Below are positions 45,739 through 54,522 of a DNA stretch of 64,000 bases, piece by piece; the stretch's first letter is position 1; every line of letters begins with the position of its first letter. The DNA is from Caryophanales bacterium (lineage in GTDB: Bacteria > Bacillota > Bacilli > CAJFEE01): the NCBI GenBank assembly GCA_029256085.1, contig JAQSYP010000007.1, positions 1 through 64,000 of the forward strand. The letters are read 5' to 3'. The position numbers and the translations under genes were made by a program. Below the pieces are notes generated by a model, which was given only the letters and a program-made list of their open reading frames with translations, was not told the DNA's origin and ran no database searches.

Positions 45739-47919
45739 TTAGTTCTCCTGTGAGCTATACCTTTTCACTTTCGATGGCCAGAAAGCCCACTTACCTAATA
45801 GAACTGTAATTGCTGGAACTAAGAATGGGCGAACAACGAATGTGTCTAAGAGTACACCTATTGCTGTTATAAAACCAAAATGAACAAGAACTTGAATTGG
45901 CATCGTAGTAAGTATCATAAATGTAGCTGCTAGTATTAAACCTGCAGAAGTTATTACTGCACCAGACTCTGAAACACCTTCCTTAATTGCTTGATTGAGT
46001 GGCATAACTTTGCTTTTTTTCCAGATACTCGAAATCATAAATATGTTATAGTCTTCGCCAAGTGCAACGATAAATACAAAGGCATATAAAGGGATGAATC
46101 CTTGAATCGCATCAACGCCAAAGAAGTAATGAAGAATTACCCACCCTAGTCCGAGTGCACTGAAATATGATAATAAAACTGTTGCAATTAAGTAAATTGT
46201 TGCTGTAATTGAACGGAGGTATACAAGTAATAACGCTGCAATCATTACAATAATTGTCGGGATAACAATGTTACGATCTTTGTCAGTTACTACTTTAGTA
46301 TCATGCTGCTCTGCAGTCATACCTGAAATCCAAACGTTTTGACTTGGATTATTAACTCCTTCTTTCTTGAGCGAGTTAATTACTTTTGCTTCAATATCTG
46401 GTATTTTGTCCATAGCCTCATTTGAATAAGGGTTTATATTAAACTTTACGTTATACTTTACGAAATTTTTGTCATTTTCGGAAGGTACACCCTCAGTAAC
46501 ATTTGCTACATACGATAGAGTTTCTAATTCTTTTTTTACAGATGAATTTGTTTGATTATTTTTCACGATAACTTCAACTGGTGCTAGCTCACCAGGACTG
46601 TAGTGATCTGAAATTAATTTAAATCCTTCTCTTGAAGGCAGGTCTTTTGGAAATGAGCTTAACGTATCAAACGTATATTGAATTTTTAATGAAAACAATG
46701 CAAATGCAAATAAGAAGACAGTTGTAATTAATGTTACAGTCCATGGTTTTTTAACAATTATATTCCCTACGCTAGCTCCTATTTTGATCTTACTAATCTT
46801 TTTTGGCTTTGCTGGGTTTGGAATGAATGGAAAAAATGAAGCCCTACCTAAAATTGACAAAAGAGCAGGTACTAAAGTTAAACTTGCCAACATCATAATT
46901 AATATCGAAAGACTAAATGGAATTCCAAATCTGTTAATTGCACCGTATTTAGTTAAAAGTAATGCTAATAATGAAAATACTACTGTTAAGCCACTCATTG
47001 CAATTGCTCCAGAAGAGTTGGTTATTGCAAGTCTCATAGCTAAAAACTTGTCATCAACTTCTTCAAGTTGCCTACGATAGCTTGAAATAAGAAACAAGCA
47101 GTAATCAGTTCCTGCACCAAACAACAGAACTGTCATTATTGAAAGACTTTGTGAATCAAATTCAGCTAGACCACTTTCACCTATCCAACCTAGAATTGGA
47201 CTGATTACTCCATATGCTATTCCAACTCCTATTAAAGGAATAATCGCAAGAATTGGTGATCTATAAATAAGTAAAAGTAGAATTAATACAATTGCAACTG
47301 TACCAAATAAAAGTGTTAAGTCACCTTGACTAAATAGTTTAGTAGCATCTACAGCAATTCCAGCTGGTCCGGTAGTTCGGACTACTAATTCTTTAGAATC
47401 TATTTTGGCTTTTAATGGGTTATTTTGGAATATCTTGTCTATTTTCTCGGAAATATCATTAATCCCATCTTCCATTTCCACAGAGCTAGCACCTTTTTTG
47501 AAAGTAACAGGTACAATTAAAGTTGTACCATCTTTAGAAATTTGAGCTTGTAACGCAGGTAAAGGCATTCTATGTAAAGGGACAACGCTACTTTGATTTA
47601 TTGCTGGGTTTTGTTCTAAATCCTGAGTTAGCTTCTGAATTTGCAGAAGATCATCATTTGTAAGTCCACCAGTACGATACCAAGTTAATAAAGCAGGTGT
47701 TCCTGTGCCATTTGAGAAGTATTTTCCAGAAATTTCTTTAGCTTTCTGTGACGGTAGCTCACTACTTAAATTTCGTGCAGTATCATTTTTCTGTGTACTA
47801 GCCTGAGGTAACGTCATATTTAATACAGCAAGTAAAATTAACCATACTAATAAAGTAATCCAACGTCCTCTTTTCCCTCCTACCAATTGTCCATATTTTC
47901 CAATTAAATCTTTGTCCAT
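45739..47919 (-). CDS. MMPL-family transporter under TetR control
   Basis: 726 aa from ATG at 47919 (GGGAG 9 bases upstream; the ATG at 47928 touches that site). Typical MMPL plan with 11-12 membrane segments and two outer domains; family motifs FGAGTDYCLFLISSYRRQL and VALGEDYNIFMISSIWKKS. Similar to YdfJ-type exporters. It is the second gene after tetR (9-18 bases apart), so probably an inducible efflux or lipid-export system. Confidence 0.9.
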   Translation of the reverse strand: MDKDLIGKYGQLVGGKRGRWITLLVWLILLAVLNMTLPQASTQKNDTARNLSSELPSQKAKEISGKYFSNGTGTPALLTWYRTGGLTNDDLLQIQKLTQDLEQNPAINQSSVVPLHRMPLPALQAQISKDGTTLIVPVTFKKGASSVEMEDGINDISEKIDKIFQNNPLKAKIDSKELVVRTTGPAGIAVDATKLFSQGDLTLLFGTVAIVLILLLLIYRSPILAIIPLIGVGIAYGVISPILGWIGESGLAEFDSQSLSIMTVLLFGAGTDYCLFLISSYRRQLEEVDDKFLAMRLAITNSSGAIAMSGLTVVFSLLALLLTKYGAINRFGIPFSLSILIMMLASLTLVPALLSILGRASFFPFIPNPAKPKKISKIKIGASVGNIIVKKPWTVTLITTVFLFAFALFSLKIQYTFDTLSSFPKDLPSREGFKLISDHYSPGELAPVEVIVKNNQTNSSVKKELETLSYVANVTEGVPSENDKNFVKYNVKFNINPYSNEAMDKIPDIEAKVINSLKKEGVNNPSQNVWISGMTAEQHDTKVVTDKDRNIVIPTIIVMIAALLLVYLRSITATIYLIATVLLSYFSALGLGWVILHYFFGVDAIQGFIPLYAFVFIVALGEDYNIFMISSIWKKSKVMPLNQAIKEGVSESGAVITSAGLILAATFMILTTMPIQVLVHFGFITAIGVLLDTFVVRPFLVPAITVLLGKWAFWPSKVKRYSSQEN

Positions 47920-47936
47920 TTGATTCATCTCCCAAA

Positions 47937-48557
47937 CTATTTTCCAATTCCACTTAATAAAACATTAACAATTAATTTTGATTTCCTTTCAATAAAGAAT
48001 TCCTTATCTGCTTCATTTAAGTTCTTTAGAAGCTTAGGCTCAAGAGATCCTTTGATTGTGTTCAAGATTAGGAAACCTATTTCAATTGGTTGAGCATCAA
48101 TTAAACTTAGATTTTTTAGTTCACCTTGTTTTATCCCATCTTCAACGATTTTTACAACAGGATCAAGGAAACCCTTTGCCCACCAACCATAAATTATTTT
48201 TTGAGTATCTGCATCAAATATATGATAAATATCATGGAACATTTTAGTGATATCTTCTTGAAAGTTGCTAAACATGTACTTTGAAAATTTATGTAAACGT
48301 TTCTCTACTTCAAGATTCTCACTAAGAATATTATTAATATCATTCTCAGTTGTATTAAGTGTTCGTCTAATGACCTCTAAATACAGTTCCTTTTTACCTT
48401 TAAAGTGATGATACAAAGCTGGTTGGGTAATTTCACACGCATCAGCAATTTGTCTCGTGGATACAGCCTGATAACCATGTTCCATAAAAAATTTCTGAGC
48501 GATTTTTATAATCGTATTGTATCTTGTACTAGACTCTTCAATTTGATTTTCAGTCAT
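47937..48557 (-). CDS. TetR-family repressor
   Basis: 206 aa from ATG at 48557, with AGAGGAGAG 5 bases upstream. N-terminal HTH: IIKIAQKFFMEHGYQAVSTRQIADACEITQPALYHHFKGKKELY (in parts). The helical ligand domain fills the rest. The 20-bp palindrome 19 bases upstream of the start is the likely operator, so it should repress itself and the MMPL exporter. Confidence 0.92.
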   Translation of the reverse strand: MTENQIEESSTRYNTIIKIAQKFFMEHGYQAVSTRQIADACEITQPALYHHFKGKKELYLEVIRRTLNTTENDINNILSENLEVEKRLHKFSKYMFSNFQEDITKMFHDIYHIFDADTQKIIYGWWAKGFLDPVVKIVEDGIKQGELKNLSLIDAQPIEIGFLILNTIKGSLEPKLLKNLNEADKEFFIERKSKLIVNVLLSGIGK

Positions 48558-48576
48558 ATTACTCTCCTCTCTTCGC

Positions 48577-48596
48577 AACTTATCACTTGATAAGTT
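48577..48596. promoter_or_regulatory. Likely TetR operator, 20-bp palindrome
   Basis: AACTTATCA-CT-TGATAAGTT: two perfect 9-bp arms around a 2-bp centre, the usual size of a TetR-family operator, located just upstream of the tetR start. Confidence 0.8.
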
Positions 48597-48719
48597 AAAT
48601 ATAAATGGAAAAACATGTAAAGTAAAGTGAACAGATTTTACCTAGATCTCGGTTATAAATACTATCTATCAGCATATACATACTAGGGCCTGTACTTTTT
48701 TATAAATGGGAGGGTCTAT

Positions 48720-49616
48720 ATGACAGCTATTTTATGTGGAATCTATAGAGATTTTGAAAGTGGTTTTTTAAGTAAACTTACTAACCTTGTGAAATCTGAC
48801 AGTACACTAAACATGGAGTTTCGTTGCAAGTCAAAATCTATAAACCTTTACTATCGGGGTGGAAATATTCTTAGAGTCACAAAGTCTACTAACGATACAT
48901 ATAACATATATTTTGATAGAAATTTTTTATCTGACTCCAAGATTATTGAAAGATTACCAAAAAAAGTTCAAAACGAGAAAGAAATAGCGGAGTGGATTAA
49001 TGTTTTTCCAATCCTTAAAAATGCAATGGATCATTTTTTTACAAAAATACAGAAAAATGAGAGATTTTTCCAACAACTAGTGGTCTATGATAATAATATT
49101 AGTAAAACAGCAAGATCAACAGATTATTATATTTGTGATACTGAATTTGTAATTAATGATACCCAATTTGATATGATTGGTGTAAGGTGGCCTTCGTCAT
49201 CAGTCCAAAGAAAGAACAATGAAAAACTTAAACTAGCAATTATTGAAATGAAGTACGGTGATGATGCAATTACTGGAGATTCAGGTATAGTAGATCACTT
49301 TAGTAAATTTATGAAAACTGCAGACGAGCTTCCTCGTATTGCAAGAAGTGCCGAATGTACTTTTAATTGCAAGCTTGAGCTAGGACTAATAGACTGTGGT
49401 AAATCTATTAAAGATATTTCAGCTGATAATCCTGAATATATTTTATTGTTAGCAAATCACGATCCACAGAAATCCAATCTAAAAAAAGAATTAATTAAAC
49501 TAAAGCATCTAAATAAAGGAATGTTTGATGTAAAAATTGCTACTTCCTCGTGTATGGGATACGGTTTATACCAAGAAAATATGATAGATTTAGATACATT
49601 TATAGAAAAAATATAA
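48720..49616 (+). CDS. Orphan protein with a PD-(D/E)XK-like motif
   Basis: 298 aa. Family not recognised. The central part has the order expected of a restriction-endonuclease-like fold: TEFVINDTQFDMIGVRW (candidate Asp), then LKLAIIEMKYGDDA with E-x-K at a strand end. The Glu-x-Lys and preceding Asp are what is seen; nuclease activity is inference. The N-terminal ~110 residues and the C-terminal part are unassigned. GGAGGG precedes the ATG. The gene stands alone, and its terminator runs into the two-copy 21-bp repeat with the TTGTCGAAAA flank. Confidence 0.65.
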   Translation: MTAILCGIYRDFESGFLSKLTNLVKSDSTLNMEFRCKSKSINLYYRGGNILRVTKSTNDTYNIYFDRNFLSDSKIIERLPKKVQNEKEIAEWINVFPILKNAMDHFFTKIQKNERFFQQLVVYDNNISKTARSTDYYICDTEFVINDTQFDMIGVRWPSSSVQRKNNEKLKLAIIEMKYGDDAITGDSGIVDHFSKFMKTADELPRIARSAECTFNCKLELGLIDCGKSIKDISADNPEYILLLANHDPQKSNLKKELIKLKHLNKGMFDVKIATSSCMGYGLYQENMIDLDTFIEKI

Positions 49617-49646
49617 TGTCCGATTTCCGTTTCGGGCATTTTTTTA
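49616..49646 (+). terminator. Terminator of the 48720 gene
   Basis: ATGTCCGA and TCGGGCAT pair around TTTCCGTT, followed by TTTTTTT. Confidence 0.85.
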
Positions 49647-49691
49647 TTCTATCGATCAAATTTACATTTCTATCGACCGTTTTGTCGAAAA
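49647..49691. repeat. Two-copy 21-bp repeat with the array flank (remnant array 6)
   Basis: TTCTATCGA at 49647 and 49668 are exactly 21 bases apart. The second is followed by CCGTTTTGTCGAAAA, nearly the same flank (TTGTCGAAAA) that closes arrays 5a and 5b, at the same distance from the last unit. Confidence 0.65.
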
Positions 49692-49771
49692 CCTTTCTAG
49701 ATTCATATGGCAAGAATACTTTTATTAGATTAAGATAAAATTAATCAAGTTATTGAAAGGAACAACCCTAG

Positions 49772-50893
49772 ATGAAAAAGATATTATTTTTCCCTTTATT
49801 AAGACTTCCGTCTGGGCATCATCAAGTTGCTGATACAATCGCAGGATACTTGAAAAATAGAGACTTTGAAGTTGATTGTAAAAAGATAGATTTACTAAGT
49901 GAATGGAATTCAGTCGTTGAAAGTATAGTTACAAATAGTTATCTTAAATGGATTCACCATTCACCAAAAACTTATGCATGGATTTATAAACAAATGGCGT
50001 ATACTTCCGAATCTGGACGTTCTTACAAATACTATGACTTTTTGTTTTTAAATAAAATGAAACAAATACTGGCTGATGAGAAACCAGATTTAATTATTTG
50101 TACGCACGGCTTTCCATCGTATTTCCTGAATCTATTAAAAAGTAAAAATGAGTGTAACGTTCCTGTAATTAACGTATATACCGATTTTTTCATAAATGAT
50201 GTTTGGGGGAAACAATATATTGACTATCATTTTGTACCTAACTTAGGAGCAAAAGATTATCTAATTAACACAAATCGAATATCCGAAGAAAAAATTATAG
50301 TAACTGGAATACCAACTAATGAGGCTTTTGATACGAAAATTAGAGATGGAAAAAATGCAACAAAGATTAGTGTACTTCTATCTGGAGGCAGTGTGGGATT
50401 AGGAAACATTTCCGAAATACTACAAAAAAGTAAAAACGATAATATTGAGTTTTACGTTTTAAGTGGGAAAAATAAAAAACTCCTTCATGAAATTGAACTA
50501 CTTAATTCAGAAAACATTCATCCTTTACCGTATATTTCATCAAGGGAAGAAATGAATGAACTTTACAGTAAAGTTGATGCTATCGTCACGAAGCCCGGTG
50601 GTGGAACAATAAGTGAAGCACTAAAAAAAGGACTTCCGATATTCGTGAATTCAGCGCTACCTGGTCAGGAAGAAATTAATTTAAACATGTTAATTGAACT
50701 AAACCTAGTTCAAAAACTCGACGAGAATAAATCACTTGATGAACAAATCACCGAATTTTTTAATGATAAAAAATTAGTGGAGCAATTTCAAACTGCTCTT
50801 CAGCAATACTTAACAGAGATTGCAGCTGGTAATCCTGACAAAATTTCTGAATTAATACAGTCACTCATATATAAGAGTCCTGCAAATGATTGA
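49772..50893 (+). CDS. Diacylglycerol glucosyltransferase / MGDG synthase-like
   Basis: 373 aa, GT28/UgtP-like. The N-terminal domain starts ILFFPLLRLPSGHHQVADTIAGYLK (acceptor-binding, with the GHH motif; read in parts) and has THGFPSYFLN. The C-terminal donor domain has LSGGSVGLGNI, a glycine-rich VTKPGGGTISEALKKGLPI, and PGQEEINLNML. It adds a sugar from UDP-hexose to membrane diacylglycerol, or works on a similar acceptor. It overlaps the DedA gene by 8 bases (ATGATTGA). Confidence 0.85.
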   Translation: MKKILFFPLLRLPSGHHQVADTIAGYLKNRDFEVDCKKIDLLSEWNSVVESIVTNSYLKWIHHSPKTYAWIYKQMAYTSESGRSYKYYDFLFLNKMKQILADEKPDLIICTHGFPSYFLNLLKSKNECNVPVINVYTDFFINDVWGKQYIDYHFVPNLGAKDYLINTNRISEEKIIVTGIPTNEAFDTKIRDGKNATKISVLLSGGSVGLGNISEILQKSKNDNIEFYVLSGKNKKLLHEIELLNSENIHPLPYISSREEMNELYSKVDAIVTKPGGGTISEALKKGLPIFVNSALPGQEEINLNMLIELNLVQKLDENKSLDEQITEFFNDKKLVEQFQTALQQYLTEIAAGNPDKISELIQSLIYKSPAND

Positions 50894-51500
50894 ACAAGTT
50901 TTAGAATGGATTCACACCCTTGGACTCCCAGGACTTTTTGTAGTTATGTTTTTAGAAGGGTCCTCGTTACCTTTTCCTGGTGTAATTATGGTACTTTCGT
51001 TCGGTTTTTTGTTTTCACCAGGATATTTAGAAACTACTTTCATTGCGGTTGGAATGAGTTTAAGCTATTGTATTGCGAGCCTTATCCCGTATTATTTAGG
51101 GAAAACACTAGAGGATTACATTCCTAAAAGATTTAAGAATGGGTTGCAAAAAGGACAAGACTTTTTTAATAAATACGGTGTGTGGAGCGTTGCCCTATCA
51201 AGGCCATTTGGGATTGGAAACTATATTTCGTATGTTGCTGGGATAAGTCGCGTTAGCTTCTTTAAATATTTCACCTTAACTTTTATTGGGATCTATCCTT
51301 GGTCCTTTGTTATGATACTTCTCGGAAATTATTTTAACGGAAGTATTGATGCCGTAAAAGATTTTTTTAATTCTTATAAGCATTACGGATATTTGAGTGT
51401 AGCTGTTTTTATTTTTCTGATTGGACTATTATATTTTATAAAAATACAAAAAAATAAAAATAAATCTCTGAAAAAGGATAATATTAATATAGGAAAGTAA
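50886..51500 (+). CDS. DedA/SNARE-associated family membrane protein
   Basis: 204 aa, five to six membrane segments. Family motifs: LEGSSLPFPGVIMVLSFGFLF, PYYLGKTLEDYIPKRF, F.KYGVWSVALSRPFGIGNYISYVAGISRVSF. DedA proteins include phospholipid and undecaprenyl-phosphate flippases. Translational coupling to the glycolipid synthase suggests a shared role in lipid handling. The C-terminal tail is basic (KIQKNKNKSLKKDN). Confidence 0.9.
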   Translation: MIEQVLEWIHTLGLPGLFVVMFLEGSSLPFPGVIMVLSFGFLFSPGYLETTFIAVGMSLSYCIASLIPYYLGKTLEDYIPKRFKNGLQKGQDFFNKYGVWSVALSRPFGIGNYISYVAGISRVSFFKYFTLTFIGIYPWSFVMILLGNYFNGSIDAVKDFFNSYKHYGYLSVAVFIFLIGLLYFIKIQKNKNKSLKKDNINIGK

Positions 51501-51584
51501 TTTAAGAAATTTATAAGAATTAGTTAATAGCTCGTTAATTTTTATTAGATATATTAGAATTAAGTTATAGAAAGAGGTGTGTAT

Positions 51585-52145
51585 ATGAATCATACATTAC
51601 AAACCCAATTTGGTGGGGAAGTTAAATTTGACAAATTAATTAAAGGAGAATTTACCTTAGTTGCATTACTAAGGCATCTTGGTTGAACGTTCTGCATCGA
51701 TAATCTTGCGCAGTTGCGTAAGTCATATAATGAAATTACTAAAAAGCATTTAAAGATTGTAGTCGTTGTACCTACAACTTGGGAACAAATTGATAACCTT
51801 GTTGAAGCGTATGGACCTTACCCTTTTTCAATTTATGGTGATCCAAGTCATGCACTTTATAAAGACCTTGGACATGTTTATTTATCAAAAGCAAAATTCT
51901 GGCCAAAGGTTGCTAGTCTTGCAATCTCTTCAGCAATTAAAGGAACTTTAAAAGATAAACTACCACAAACGAAAGAGCAAAAGGCAGTTTTTAAGAAATC
52001 TATGGATACACAAAATATCTATCTTCAAGGTGGAACATGGTTATTTAATCCTGAAGGAGAAGTTATTTGGAAACACAGAGATAAAAGTCCTGATGACCAC
52101 GTATCAATAAAAGAGATTATAGAAGTAATAAATACAAATATATAA
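51585..52145 (+). CDS. Candidate selenoprotein: peroxiredoxin-like (AhpC/TSA type) with a UxxC site
   Basis: 186 aa if the in-frame UGA at 51684-51686 (codon 34) is read as selenocysteine. AGAGGTG lies 5-7 bases before the ATG at 51585. The frame stays open on both sides of the UGA: LVALLRHLG-U-TFC-IDNLAQLRKSY, where relatives have a CxxC with Cys at the UGA position (FxRHxGCxFC). The remainder has a thioredoxin fold (LKIVVVVPTT, SIYGDPSHALYKDLG, LQGGTWLFNPEGEVIWKH). A 7-bp stem-loop follows the UGA. Other genes here use UGA as stop (50893), so specific recoding is needed. The alternative is a nonsense mutation. Repeat copy C begins at the stop. Confidence 0.75.
51705..51722 (+). promoter_or_regulatory. 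Candidate bacterial SECIS stem-loop
   Basis: CUUGCGC (51705-51711) pairs with GCGUAAG (51716-51722) in 7 bp, one of them G-U, closing an AGUU loop. The loop starts 26 bases after the UGA and has G at its second position, in line with known bacterial SECIS elements (loop about 16-37 bases after UGA, G among the first loop bases). Confidence 0.6.
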
Positions 52146-52255
52146 AGAAAAACTCGGTGATTGCCGAGCCTTAAGGCGACGGCAGAGCCGTAGTTGCACT
52201 TATGCGTTAGGAAAGTATGAACTACGCAGAAGTTTATACTTTCCTTTTAGCTAAA
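52143..52255 (+). repeat. Three-hairpin intergenic repeat, copy C (~112 bp)
   Basis: Same element as A and B, with small differences (CTCGGTGATTGCCGAG; one G fewer in AAGGCGACGG). It begins at the TAA stop of the candidate selenoprotein. Confidence 0.93.
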
Positions 52256-52297
52256 AAAGCTGTTTCCCAAGTAAGTAAGTTTGGGAAACAGCTTTTA
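52256..52297 (-). terminator. Terminator of the 52312 two-component operon
   Basis: AAGCTGTTTCCCAA and TTGGGAAACAGCTT form a long stem around GTAAGTAAGT, just after the response-regulator stop on the minus strand. Confidence 0.92.
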
Positions 52298-52311
52298 TTT
52301 TGAAATTAAAA

Positions 52312-53004
52312 TTAAATTTTAAATCGGTAACCCGCTCCCCAAATTGTTTCGATATGCTGAGGATTTGACGAGTCTGCCTCCACCTTTTCACGAAGCTTAC
52401 GAATATGAACTGTTACTGTTGAAACATCACCAATAGCATCGATACCCCAAATTCTTTCAAACAAGTCCTCTTTACTAAAAACATGATTAGGGTTATTTAT
52501 TAAAAATAATAGTAAGTCAAACTCCTTAGACGTTAAAGTAATTTCATTACTGTTAACAAATACTTTACGGTTTTCAACATCAACCAGAATGTTACCGACA
52601 GTTAACTTGGTGTTCTTGGATACTTGTTTACCTATTAGATGCTCATACCTAGAGATGTGGCCCTTAACACGAGCTACTAATTCACTCGGGCTAAATGGCT
52701 TGACGATATAGTCATCCGCACCTAATCGAAAGCCTCGGATTTTATCAACGTCTTCTTTCTTTGCAGAAACAAAAATAATCGGAACATCTCGCTCTTTTCT
52801 TATTTCTCTGCAAATTTCAAAACCATTAACATTAGGAAGCATTAAATCTAATATGAAAAGATCATAAGATTCCGTAAGAGCACGTTGCAAACCACTCTCT
52901 CCGCTCGACTCTATATCTACTTGATATCCTTCTGCCTCTAGATAATCACGTTGTAATTCTGCAATACTACTATCGTCTTCAATTATTAATATTTTTTTCA
53001 TCAC
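52312..53004 (-). CDS. OmpR/PhoB-family response regulator
   Basis: 230 aa. Receiver domain with IIEDD acidic pocket, phospho-acceptor Asp in YDLFILDLMLP, Thr/Ser in IIFVSAKK and Lys in DYIVKPFSP; C-terminal winged helix (LTSKEFDLLLFLINNPNHVFSKEDLFERIWG in parts, VTVHIRKLREKVE). It overlaps the kinase gene by 26 bases. Transcription order: secreted protein gene, kinase, regulator is not fixed by the data, but all are on one strand. Confidence 0.93.
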   Translation of the reverse strand: MMKKILIIEDDSSIAELQRDYLEAEGYQVDIESSGESGLQRALTESYDLFILDLMLPNVNGFEICREIRKERDVPIIFVSAKKEDVDKIRGFRLGADDYIVKPFSPSELVARVKGHISRYEHLIGKQVSKNTKLTVGNILVDVENRKVFVNSNEITLTSKEFDLLLFLINNPNHVFSKEDLFERIWGIDAIGDVSTVTVHIRKLREKVEADSSNPQHIETIWGAGYRFKI

Positions 53005-54445
53005 TTACGCTCCTACATAAAGTAAAGTGAATTTCTGTACCTAGCTTAACACTTGGACTCGCCCAAATTTGCCCACCGTGTTCTTCTATTATCTGCTTTG
53101 CAATAGCTAGTCCAAGGCCACTACCAGATTTATCGCTATTCCTAGAATCATCAGCTCGGTAAAATTGCTCAAAAATAAATGGAAGTGTTTCTTTTGAAAT
53201 ACCTGGACCATTATCAGCAATGATAACTTCAACATAATCTTTGTGTTCATCTAATGAGATAGTTACTAAACCATCAGCCTTATCCATATATTTTACACTG
53301 TTAGAAATAATATTTGTAAATACTCGCATTAATTTTTCCTGATCTGCTTTTACATTAACCGGGCCCTTTGACGCACTTTGGAACAATATTTTAAACTCAT
53401 CATCTTTGTAATCAAGTGATAAATCCTCAGTACATTCCTTAATATATTTAACGATGTCTATTTTATTAAAATTAAATGGAATTCGTTTCAAATCTAGTTT
53501 CGATAATAAAAATAATTCATCGATCATTGAGTCCATTTCATTAGCTTTTTTGTATATTGTATTAGTATACCTTTCGAGTTTTTCAGGACTGTTCGCGATT
53601 CCATCCCTGATTCCTTCAATATAGCCTTTTATTGAAGTTATTGGAGTTTTTAGATCATGCGAAATATTGGAAAGTAGTAGCTTTCTATTTTCTTCGTATT
53701 TTATTTGCAGCTCAACTGACTTTTGTAGCTGAATCCTCATTTCCTCAAAAGAAGTTGATAACGCTCCAATTTCATCATTTCGATTAGTTTCTATCTCAAA
53801 ATCTAATTGTCCATTTTTAATCTTTTCAGTTGCCTCTTTGAGCTTTGTTAATGGAAAAATAATATCTTTTGAAACAAGGTACGAAATAAATCCATTAGTG
53901 ATAATCAAAATAACTAGTAATAATACTAATAACCATAAGAAATATTCAGTTGTGAATTGTTCGATAGCACTCGGTTCTTTTATAACAAAAATACTACCCT
54001 TTGCATTATCAGGAAAATAGAAATCATGTTGTTCATATTTAAAAGTTTTTTCATTAACATTAATTGAGTCATGTGAATGCTTCTTAAACTCGCCAAACTT
54101 TGCTAGATACTTATTAAAATCATATTGCTTAATATCATTCGAGTAATATGTTATTTCATTATCAACCCTGACTAATAGAGATGTATTAGCATTATTAAAT
54201 TTTTCACTCATATTATCTAGGTAATTTGTGTCTAATAGTTGATCAGGGTTTGAAGTCGTCATAAGTTTCAACTGAGAAATTAAATCATGCTCCATTTTAG
54301 CCTGTTCTCTAAAAAGAACTGGATTAATAAATTGATCTTTTCCTGCGAAAGAAAAGAATAATGCTAAGATAGCGATTGAAAATAATAAACATGGAACGAT
54401 AATGATGGCAACATATGATATTATTAGTTTTCTTCTGATTGTCAT
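52979..54445 (-). CDS. Sensor histidine kinase with HAMP domain
   Basis: About 488 aa from ATG at 54445 (GGGAAAG upstream; ATG at 54460 and TTG at 54463 are alternatives). TM1 ~10-35, outer sensor ~40-170, TM2 ~172-195, HAMP (ELVSKDIIFPLTKLKEATEKIKNG-like), H box NISHDLKTPITSIKGYIEGI, N box NIISNSVKYM, G1 DNGPGIS, G2 SGSGLGLAIAK. Partner of the overlapping regulator downstream. The signal is unknown. Confidence 0.9.
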   Translation of the reverse strand: MTIRRKLIISYVAIIIVPCLLFSIAILALFFSFAGKDQFINPVLFREQAKMEHDLISQLKLMTTSNPDQLLDTNYLDNMSEKFNNANTSLLVRVDNEITYYSNDIKQYDFNKYLAKFGEFKKHSHDSINVNEKTFKYEQHDFYFPDNAKGSIFVIKEPSAIEQFTTEYFLWLLVLLLVILIITNGFISYLVSKDIIFPLTKLKEATEKIKNGQLDFEIETNRNDEIGALSTSFEEMRIQLQKSVELQIKYEENRKLLLSNISHDLKTPITSIKGYIEGIRDGIANSPEKLERYTNTIYKKANEMDSMIDELFLLSKLDLKRIPFNFNKIDIVKYIKECTEDLSLDYKDDEFKILFQSASKGPVNVKADQEKLMRVFTNIISNSVKYMDKADGLVTISLDEHKDYVEVIIADNGPGISKETLPFIFEQFYRADDSRNSDKSGSGLGLAIAKQIIEEHGGQIWASPSVKLGTEIHFTLCRSVSDEKNINN

Positions 54446-54479
54446 AGTAATCTTTCCCATCAAGTTTATAAAAACAGTA

Positions 54480-54512
54480 ACAGATAGGGTAAAAAATCCG
54501 CCCTATCTGTTT
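54480..54512 (-). terminator. Terminator of the 54523 gene
   Basis: ACAGATAGGG and CCCTATCTGT pair around TAAAAAATCCG on the minus strand. Confidence 0.9.
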
Positions 54513-54522
54513 AAATTATATA

